Shown piece by piece: positions 1 to 4,653 of a stretch of DNA of 5,104 nt. Position 1 is the stretch's first letter. The number at the start of each line of letters is the position of its first letter. Location: positions 1 through 5,104 of the forward strand of contig JAFGWQ010000047.1 of the NCBI GenBank assembly GCA_016937075.1, in the 5' to 3' direction. The notes below the pieces were generated by a model. That model was not told the DNA's origin and ran no database searches. It saw nothing but the letters and a program-made list of their open reading frames with translations. The position numbers and the translations under genes are program-made. The stretch is from Campylobacterales bacterium. GTDB lineage: Bacteria; Campylobacterota; Campylobacteria; Campylobacterales; Sulfurovaceae.

Positions 1-438
1 GGAGGGGAGTTTTGTTTCATAGGGTTTTTGCCGCAAAAAGGCAAAGATAGAGCTGCAGCGCTCCAGAAAGCTATGAGCCAAGAGTATCCGGCTATCCTTT
101 ATGAAGCACCACACCGTATGCTTAGATTATTAGAAGAGATAACTTCGATAGAACCAAATAAAGAGCTGTTTTTAGCAAAAGAATTGACAAAAAAATACCA
201 AAAATATTATCGAAATGAAGCCAAAATTCTTTTTGAACAATTTAAAGAAGAGAATATAAGAGGCGAGTGGGTGGTGATCTTGCAAGCAACCGGAGAGAAA
301 CCTCTCTTTGGCTCTATAGATGAAATAATGGTGCTGGATATAACACCAAAAGAAAAAGCAAAACTTATGTCGCAAATGAGCGGAAAAAGTGTGAAAGAGT
401 GCTACGATGAGGTTATCAGTTTAAGCAAGATAAATTAA
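1..438 (+). CDS. rsmI: 16S rRNA (cytidine(1402)-2'-O)-methyltransferase RsmI, C-terminal part
   Basis: RsmI 2'-O-methylates C1402 in the decoding centre of 16S rRNA, using S-adenosylmethionine, in the cytoplasm. The reading frame is open from base 1 and ends at TAA 436-438, leaving 145 codons, about half of the usual ~280-residue protein; the N-terminal half lies left of the window. Family signatures visible: the FxGFLPxKGK segment (encoded from about base 16), then LYEAPHRM (encoded near 99-120; the family has YE(S/A)PHR), then KELTKKYQKYY followed by GEWVVIL, corresponding to the RELTK...GE.VLV block of the SAM-binding tetrapyrrole-methylase fold. The end, DITPKEKAKLMSQMSGKSVKECYDE split around KLMSQ, fits the small helical tail of RsmI. 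A TTG at 28 could be mistaken for a start, but conserved residues continue upstream of it, so this is a truncated gene and not a short ORF. Identity is recognised from motifs and from the neighbouring rlmB. Confidence 0.92.
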   Translation, partial: GGEFCFIGFLPQKGKDRAAALQKAMSQEYPAILYEAPHRMLRLLEEITSIEPNKELFLAKELTKKYQKYYRNEAKILFEQFKEENIRGEWVVILQATGEKPLFGSIDEIMVLDITPKEKAKLMSQMSGKSVKECYDEVISLSKIN

Positions 439-503
439 AATTCTACCATACAATTTTTGGATTATTTTGTTTTCTTTTCTTCTAAAGAAGACGCTAACTT
501 ACT

Positions 504-519
504 ATTTTTTATAAAAAAT
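504..519. repeat. 16-bp perfect A/T palindrome in the rsmI-rlmB spacer
   Basis: Bases 504-519 read A, six T, AT, six A, T, which is identical to its own reverse complement. It lies 66 bases after the rsmI stop and 88 bases before rlmB. It could be a bent A-tract element, an upstream element for the rlmB promoter or a weak hairpin; no U-run follows it, so it does not look like an intrinsic terminator. In such AT-rich spacer DNA it may also be chance. The symmetry is certain; a function is not. Confidence 0.35.
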
Positions 520-552
520 GCCATCAATTTACTAATAATTATTTACTTGGTG

Positions 553-564
553 TGGTAATAAAAT
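553..564 (+). promoter_or_regulatory. candidate upstream promoter (-10) for rlmB
   Basis: A TG at 553-554 precedes TAATAA (556-561), and TAAAAT lies at 559-564, within an A/T-rich stretch, the usual Campylobacterota layout in which the -35 box is not conserved. A start near 570-576 would give a leader of about 30-37 bases that retains the weak AAAAGG (588-593) upstream of the rlmB ATG. It competes with the candidate at 594-599; sequence alone does not decide between them. Confidence 0.3.
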
Positions 565-593
565 ATAACAAGATTTACACAGCAAAAAAAAGG

Positions 594-599
594 TACAAT
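594..599 (+). promoter_or_regulatory. candidate proximal -10 box of rlmB (TACAAT)
   Basis: TACAAT at 594-599 matches five of six bases of TATAAT and follows an A8 tract (584-591). A TTTACA at 574-579 is only 14 bases upstream, too close for a standard -35, but Campylobacterota promoters often lack one. Transcription would start about 7 bases downstream, near 606-607, which is the rlmB ATG itself, so this promoter would give a leaderless or almost leaderless mRNA. Confidence 0.4.
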
Positions 600-606
600 T
601 AAGTCT

Positions 607-1293
607 ATGATAATTTATGGAAAACAAGTCTGTTGGTATGTGCTTGAGCATCACAGAAAATCGGTAAAAACTGTATATGTAGCCAAAAAAGGTATATTGC
701 CTCAAAAACTATTTGACAGCTATAGGGATCAAATCAAATTCTTAGAGAATAAATGGGCTCAGGTGATGAGTAAGGGCGGAAATCACCAAGGCATTCTAAT
801 AGAGCTTGAACCATTTGAAGAGAGTGATTTGGCCAGCATGAAAAAAAATGATTTTTTAGTAGTGCTTGACACTCTGACAGATGTGGGAAATATCGGTGCT
901 ATTGTGAGAAGCGCATATGCTTTGGGAGCTGACGGTATTATAGCTATAGGAGTGAGCCAACTCAATTTTGCCGGCATTGCAAGAACAAGCGCAGGCGCAT
1001 TATTTAGTATGCCTATGATGATAGCTTCCAACGGATTGGATGTGCTTCATGAATTACATCAAAGTGATTTTAAAATTTATGGTGCTGCAATGAATGGCAC
1101 ATCTGTAGAGGATGTGGTTTTTGCAGACAAAAAAGTACTGGTTGTCGGAAGTGAAGGAGAGGGGATATCAAAACGGGTTTTAGGAAAAATAGATGAGCTT
1201 GTATCTATACCCATGAAACATGAATTTGATTCTTTAAACGTAAGTGTAGCGACTGCTATTTTGTTGCATAGGATGAGTAATGTTATTAAGTGA
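607..1293 (+). CDS. rlmB: TrmH/SpoU-family 23S rRNA 2'-O-methyltransferase, RlmB type
   Basis: A 228-residue SPOUT-class methyltransferase, probably the enzyme that 2'-O-methylates G2251 in the peptidyl-transferase P loop of 23S rRNA. The start is supported by MIIYGKQ, matching the conserved IYG at the start of RlmB. An N-terminal substrate-binding domain (about 1-70) ends with the conserved HQGI (60-63). The catalytic knot domain carries motif 1, DVGNIGAIVRSA (92-103, with N95 and R101), the TSAGA..SMP stretch (127-136), motif 2, VVGSEGEGIS (179-188), and motif 3, SIPM...SLNVSVATAILLH (200-221), the SAM-binding trefoil knot. Length is slightly below the 243 residues of E. coli RlmB. No good Shine-Dalgarno precedes the ATG; AAAAGG ends 13 bases before it. 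Its 3' end overlaps the next gene by 14 bases, suggesting one transcript. A related tRNA methylase of the same family cannot be fully excluded, but neighbouring rsmI and the motifs favour RlmB. Confidence 0.88.
   Translation: MIIYGKQVCWYVLEHHRKSVKTVYVAKKGILPQKLFDSYRDQIKFLENKWAQVMSKGGNHQGILIELEPFEESDLASMKKNDFLVVLDTLTDVGNIGAIVRSAYALGADGIIAIGVSQLNFAGIARTSAGALFSMPMMIASNGLDVLHELHQSDFKIYGAAMNGTSVEDVVFADKKVLVVGSEGEGISKRVLGKIDELVSIPMKHEFDSLNVSVATAILLHRMSNVIK
1270..1273 (+). promoter_or_regulatory. ribosome binding site inside rlmB that sets the start of the RodZ-like gene
   Basis: AGGA at 1270-1273 lies six bases before ATG 1280, an ideal spacing, and is itself within the rlmB coding sequence. The other nearby ATG (1273) is out of frame with the downstream gene. 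This supports the 1280 start and the 14-base overlap, which implies translational coupling to rlmB. Confidence 0.6.
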
Positions 1294-2086
1294 GATTTTA
1301 GAAGAAAACAGCGTTCAGAGTATTCATAATAAAACTAAAATATCAATAGATGTTTTAAATAAAATCATAGCCAAAGATTTTACAAGTTTTAAAAAGGTCC
1401 AACTATTTGGGTTTATCTCTATTCTAGAAAGAGAATACGGCGGCAGGATAGATGATTTGCACGATGAGTGTGAAGAGTATTTTGCTGCAAATATCAAAGA
1501 AGATATTCCTTTTATCGCACCTGATGTTGTAAAAAAAACTTCTAAACCTAAATGGTTAATATGGCTTGCTGCTTTTGGGATCTTGGCATTGGCGACATAT
1601 TTTTTTATGCAATCAAGGATTCAAAATGATATACCGGTATATAAAGAAGAGATAAACTTAACAACATTAAATAATATAAATCATAAGATTGAAGCAAATA
1701 GCACTATAAATACTAATACGACAAAAAAAGATACAAATGTCACAATTCCTGCTTTGACAGTAGATAGCAATACATCATTGGACATGGATAATAATGTTAC
1801 AGTATCGCAGCAATTAAAAATTATTCCTAAGACCAAGTTGTGGTTTGGAATTATGAATTTGGAGACAAAGGAACTTAAAAACAGTATCATATCAAATGCT
1901 TTTGATGTAGATACTACAAAACAGTGGCTTATAGCTACAAGTAAAGCATCATTTAGCCTGCAAACATCTCAAGGTCTCAAAGAATTCGCAGACTATAAAG
2001 TTCATTATTTTAAAGTAGACAACACCGGTTTTGAAGAGATCACAAAAGAGCAATTTGATGCTCTTGGTGGCCCAAAAAAATGGTAA
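1280..2086 (+). CDS. RodZ-like bitopic membrane protein with cytoplasmic helix-turn-helix and sequon-rich periplasmic linker
   Basis: A 268-residue protein of unproven function. Residues about 12-60 resemble the RodZ-type helix-turn-helix (HTH_25): NKTKISIDVLNKIIAKDF aligns with the RodZ pattern of TKIS..YL.AIE..DF, followed by a GF...LEREYGG..DDL segment like the RodZ GF.RSYA..L....EEL. A Lys/Pro-flanked hydrophobic segment at about 91-109 (WLIWLAAFGILALATYFFM) is the single membrane span; with no signal peptide the N-terminus should be cytoplasmic and residues 112-268 periplasmic. Residues 113-178 form an Asn/Thr/Asp-rich linker with five N-glycosylation sequons. Residues about 180-268 look like a small beta-rich domain (LWFGIMNLETKEL...QWLIATSKASFSLQ), similar in layout to the RodZ C-terminal domain. 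RodZ anchors the MreB cytoskeleton; whether this one does is inference. Position matches what I recall as Cj0152c of C. jejuni, a membrane protein of unknown function. Base composition in the linker is very AT-rich (15 G+C in 1681-1740). Confidence 0.8.
   Translation: MLLSEILEENSVQSIHNKTKISIDVLNKIIAKDFTSFKKVQLFGFISILEREYGGRIDDLHDECEEYFAANIKEDIPFIAPDVVKKTSKPKWLIWLAAFGILALATYFFMQSRIQNDIPVYKEEINLTTLNNINHKIEANSTINTNTTKKDTNVTIPALTVDSNTSLDMDNNVTVSQQLKIIPKTKLWFGIMNLETKELKNSIISNAFDVDTTKQWLIATSKASFSLQTSQGLKEFADYKVHYFKVDNTGFEEITKEQFDALGGPKKW
1649..1801 (+). other. region coding a cluster of five bacterial N-glycosylation sequons
   Basis: Within the RodZ-like protein, five pentapeptides fit D/E-X-N-X-S/T with neither X being proline: EINLT (Asn126), EANST (Asn140), DTNVT (Asn153), DSNTS (Asn164) and DNNVT (Asn172). 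All lie after the membrane span, on the predicted periplasmic side, spaced 14, 13, 11 and 8 residues apart. This is the acceptor sequence of the PglB oligosaccharyltransferase of Campylobacter and relatives. The motifs are seen directly; actual glycosylation, and a pgl locus in this genome, are inferred. Confidence 0.65.
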
Positions 2087-2089
2087 AAT
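2081..2089 (+). promoter_or_regulatory. extended -10 promoter for the aminotransferase-hom unit
   Basis: TGGTAAAAT at 2081-2089 fits the extended -10 form TGnTAnAAT typical of Campylobacterota housekeeping promoters. The TAA inside it (2084-2086) is also the stop codon of the RodZ-like gene. A start at about 2096 would give a leader of roughly 24 bases that includes the ribosome binding site at 2108-2113. No clear -35 box is seen 17 bases upstream. Confidence 0.55.
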
Positions 2090-2107
2090 AACACAAATTT
2101 TTATAAC

Positions 2108-2113
2108 AAGAGA
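2108..2113 (+). promoter_or_regulatory. ribosome binding site of the AlaC-like aminotransferase
   Basis: AAGAGA at 2108-2113 is six bases before ATG 2120. The A-only spacer that follows keeps the start region unstructured. Together with the recognisable N-terminal family sequence (INRLPKYVF) it fixes the start. Confidence 0.5.
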
Positions 2114-2119
2114 AAAAAA

Positions 2120-3349
2120 ATGTTTGATGAAATACAATTCGACAAAATAAACCGCTTACCAAAATACGTTTTTGCTGCTGTTGGGGATCTTAAAATGGCA
2201 GCTCGTCGCGCAGGCGAGGATGTCATAGATTTTTCTATGGGCAATCCGGATGGTTCGGCATTGCAGCCTGTTATTGATAAACTCATAGAGACAGCAAAAA
2301 AACCGCATACTCACGGGTATAGTGCTTCTAAGGGTATATTCAAGCTTAGACTCGCGATGAGTAACTGGTATATGAGAAAATACGATGTTGTCCTTGACCC
2401 CGAAACAGAAGTGGTAGCTACTATGGGCAGTAAAGAAGGATATGTTCATCTAATTCAAGCTATTACTAATCCAGGAGATGTAGCCATAGTCCCAGATCCT
2501 ACATACCCTATTCACGCTTATGCATTCGTATTTGCAGGCGGAAGCGTAGAAAAAATGAAGCTTACATTTAATGAAGAGACTTTTGAAGTAGATGAAGATA
2601 AATTTTTTGGTGATCTAGAGCATGCACTCAATAGCTCTATGCCTAGAGCAAAATACGTAATAGTAAATTTCCCGCATAATCCTACTACTGCTACTGTAAC
2701 TCTGGAGTTTTATAAACGCTTAGTTGCCATGGCGAAAAAAGAAAGATTTTACGTCATTTCAGACATAGCTTATGCAGACATTACGTTTGATGGCTATAAA
2801 ACTCCTTCTATCTTGGAAGTTGAGGGTGCAAAAGATGTGGCAGTTGAGAGTTTCACGCTATCAAAAAGCTACAATATGGCAGGCTGGAGAGTAGGCTTCA
2901 TAGTAGGTAACAAAAAAATGATAGGCGCAGTTCAAAAGTTCAAAAGCTGGATAGATTACGGCATGTTCACACCTATTCAAGTAGCTGCTACTGTTGCTCT
3001 CGATGAGCACGGAGATCTTGTGGAAAGCCATGTGATACCAAAATATCTGCACAGAAGAGATGTGCTCCTTGATGCTTTTGAAAAAGCCGGATGGAAGATG
3101 AGCAAACCAAATGCAAGTATGTTCATATGGGCAAAGATACCTGAACAGTTTAGACATCTAGGAAGTCTAGAGTTTTCCAAACTACTTTTGACCCAAGCGC
3201 ATGTAGCAGTGAGCCCTGGTATCGGTTTTGGGGAATATGGCGATGAGTATGTCAGAATAGCTCTTATAGAAAATGAAAAAAGAATAAGACAAGCAGCAAG
3301 AAATATAGCTAAATTCTTTAAAGAATATAAGCCAGAGGAAAATAATTAA
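2120..3349 (+). CDS. alaC: AlaC-type class I/II pyridoxal-phosphate aminotransferase
   Basis: A 409-residue fold-type I aminotransferase very close in sequence to E. coli AlaC (412 residues), which makes alanine from pyruvate and glutamate; relatives are often annotated as LL-diaminopimelate aminotransferase. Shared blocks include INRLPKYVF (10-18), LKMAARRAGEDVIDFSMGN split at residue 30, HGYSASKGI (64-72), TMGSKEG (101-107), the NFPHNPT block (183-189, N187 binding the cofactor), SDIAYAD (214-220, with D215 and Y218), the Schiff-base lysine K249 in SFTLSKSYNMAGWR (244-257), and SPGIGFGEYGDEYVRIAL (365-382), whose R379 should bind the substrate carboxylate. Family length and all key residues are intact, so it should be active in the cytoplasm. 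It has its own promoter over the stop of the preceding gene and runs into hom after 2 bases, implying joint expression in amino-acid biosynthesis. Exact substrate (alanine, LL-diaminopimelate or other) cannot be fixed from sequence. Confidence 0.88.
   Translation: MFDEIQFDKINRLPKYVFAAVGDLKMAARRAGEDVIDFSMGNPDGSALQPVIDKLIETAKKPHTHGYSASKGIFKLRLAMSNWYMRKYDVVLDPETEVVATMGSKEGYVHLIQAITNPGDVAIVPDPTYPIHAYAFVFAGGSVEKMKLTFNEETFEVDEDKFFGDLEHALNSSMPRAKYVIVNFPHNPTTATVTLEFYKRLVAMAKKERFYVISDIAYADITFDGYKTPSILEVEGAKDVAVESFTLSKSYNMAGWRVGFIVGNKKMIGAVQKFKSWIDYGMFTPIQVAATVALDEHGDLVESHVIPKYLHRRDVLLDAFEKAGWKMSKPNASMFIWAKIPEQFRHLGSLEFSKLLLTQAHVAVSPGIGFGEYGDEYVRIALIENEKRIRQAARNIAKFFKEYKPEENN
3334..3339 (+). promoter_or_regulatory. 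ribosome binding site of hom inside the aminotransferase gene
   Basis: AGAGGA at 3334-3339 lies in the last codons of the aminotransferase gene, 12 bases before the hom ATG. The spacing is on the long side, but it is the best purine-rich site, and the N-terminal VKVGILGVGTVG needs this start to be complete. Confidence 0.5.
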
Positions 3350-3351
3350 TT

Positions 3352-4611
3352 ATGGTAAAAGTAGGAATTCTAGGTGTTGGAACAGTAGGCGGAAGTGTTG
3401 CGAAGATATTGGAGAAAAACAGTGACATTATAGAAGCCAGAAGCGGCAAAAAAATAGTAGTAGCAAGAGGCGTATCAAAAGAGCCTAGGGATGAATTTAC
3501 ATTTCCTATCACAAGCGACCCTATGGATGTCATCAATGACACCGAAATTGATATTGTTGTTGAAGTTATGGGTGGGGTTGATTTTCCGTTTGAGATGGTT
3601 AAACTTGCCCTAGAAAAAGGCAAAGCTGTAGTGACTGCAAACAAAGCAATGCTAGCATATCATAGATATGAACTGCAAGCAATAGCAGGTGATATCCCTC
3701 TAATGTTTGAAGCAAGCACGGCAGGCGGTATACCTATTATCGGAGCTTTGAGAAATGGCTTGAGCGCTAATCACATAGAATCAATTATGGGCATTATGAA
3801 CGGTACATGTAACTTTATACTTACCAAAATGATAGGAGAAGGTGCTCATTACAGTACTGTCTTGAAAGAAGCACAAGAGCTCGGATATGCAGAAGCTGAC
3901 CCGACGTTTGACGTAGGAGGATTTGATGCGGCTCATAAGCTGCTCATACTTTCTTCTATTGCTTATGGTATCAATGCCAAACCGGAAGATATTCTCATCG
4001 AAGGGATAGATACGATTACTCCAACGGATGTTGAGTTTGCCAAAGATTTCGAGTATGCTATCAAACTGCTCGGGATCGCTAAAAAGGTAGGCAATGGCGT
4101 GGAGCTCAGAGTTCATCCTACTATGATACCGGTGAACTCTATGATAGCAAAAGTGGACGGCGTCATGAATGCTGTGATGGTGAGAGGGGATGCGGTAGGT
4201 GAAACGCTTTATTATGGTGCAGGAGCAGGCGGAGACGCAACAGCTAGTGCAGTAATTGCTGATATCATAGATATAGTCAGAGGCAATACCAATCCAATGC
4301 TAGGCTACAAAAAACCGCTTGAAGACGGACTAACGCTTTTGTCAAAAGATGAAATAACGTCACACTATTACCTGAGGGTTTCGGTTGAAGACAAAAAGGG
4401 AGTGCTGGCAGAAGTTACCAATCTTCTTAGCCGCCTTGATATATCAATAGAAGCCATGATGCAAAAACCGGATATTGATAAAGATGCCTGCGTGGAACTA
4501 TTATTCGTTACTCATGAATGCCAAGAGAAAAGCATCCAAGAAGCTATCGGTGAACTTGAAAAACTCAGCGTAGTGCACGGCAAAGTAGGAATGATCAGGA
4601 TAGAGCAGTAA
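3352..4611 (+). CDS. hom: homoserine dehydrogenase with C-terminal ACT domain
   Basis: This 419-residue cytoplasmic enzyme reduces aspartate semialdehyde to homoserine with NAD(P)H, the branch leading to threonine and methionine. The N-terminal Rossmann fold has GVLGVG-like VGILGVGTVGG (4-14; glycines 8, 10, 13). VTANK (94-98, K98), EASTAGGIP (120-128) and GIMNGTCNFILT (147-158) follow. The catalytic block GYAEADPTFDVGGFDAAHK (178-196) holds E181, D192 and K196, which align with Glu208, Asp219 and Lys223 of the yeast enzyme; K98 aligns with its Lys117. GAGAGGDATASAVIADI (289-305) is the second cofactor-side signature. Residues about 338-415 form an ACT domain (YYLRVSVEDKKGVLAEV), the usual site of feedback inhibition by threonine. 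Length is typical of single-function Hom (about 415-433). There is no fused aspartate kinase. Only 2 bases separate it from the aminotransferase, so it is almost certainly in the same operon. Sampled 60-base blocks give about 43% G+C. Confidence 0.95.
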   Translation: MVKVGILGVGTVGGSVAKILEKNSDIIEARSGKKIVVARGVSKEPRDEFTFPITSDPMDVINDTEIDIVVEVMGGVDFPFEMVKLALEKGKAVVTANKAMLAYHRYELQAIAGDIPLMFEASTAGGIPIIGALRNGLSANHIESIMGIMNGTCNFILTKMIGEGAHYSTVLKEAQELGYAEADPTFDVGGFDAAHKLLILSSIAYGINAKPEDILIEGIDTITPTDVEFAKDFEYAIKLLGIAKKVGNGVELRVHPTMIPVNSMIAKVDGVMNAVMVRGDAVGETLYYGAGAGGDATASAVIADIIDIVRGNTNPMLGYKKPLEDGLTLLSKDEITSHYYLRVSVEDKKGVLAEVTNLLSRLDISIEAMMQKPDIDKDACVELLFVTHECQEKSIQEAIGELEKLSVVHGKVGMIRIEQ

Positions 4612-4643
4612 AATATGTCTTTTAATTAAAGATAAATATAAAT

Positions 4644-4649
4644 AGGGGG
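4644..4649 (+). promoter_or_regulatory. ribosome binding site of the DNA adenine methylase
   Basis: AGGGGG at 4644-4649 is four bases before ATG 4654 and ten before the in-frame ATG 4660. Counted from the AGG core (4644-4646) the first ATG is at a normal seven bases, so 4654 is preferred. Both ATGs precede the conserved PFIKWVGGKR, so either gives a complete domain. Confidence 0.45.
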
Positions 4650-4653
4650 CAAA

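Noticed and set aside
28..30. TTG at 28 as the true start of a short protein
   Set aside because: The frame is open upstream to base 1 and the conserved FxGFLP segment of RsmI spans this codon.
172..375. Open frames on the minus strand opposite rsmI, rlmB, the RodZ-like gene, the aminotransferase and hom (for example 172-375, 783-1031, 2861-3157, 3781-4116)
   Set aside because: Each lies opposite a gene with clear family motifs, has no recognisable domain or ribosome binding site, and has the composition expected of an antisense shadow.
478..491. Small hairpin TCTTC-TAAA-GAAGA after rsmI as a terminator
   Set aside because: Only a five-base-pair stem, and the nearest T-run (505-510) is 14 bases away.
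2087..2119. Possible riboswitch or leader-peptide attenuator ahead of the amino-acid genes
   Set aside because: Only 33 bases separate the aminotransferase from the preceding gene and 2 bases precede hom; there is no room for a T-box, lysine riboswitch or leader peptide.
991..4231. GCAGGCG occurring five times on the + strand (991, 2210, 2534, 3721, 4225)
   Set aside because: Every copy is in the same codon phase (gca ggc g..), encoding Ala-Gly plus a G-initial codon in three proteins. Codon preference explains it; it does not look like a Chi-like or uptake signal.
4618..4632. Inverted repeat around TTTAATTAAA between hom and the methylase as a terminator
   Set aside because: All-A/T core with almost no loop and no following T-run; too weak to call. 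A TATAAA at 4637-4642 was also not called as a promoter because transcription would start inside the ribosome binding site.
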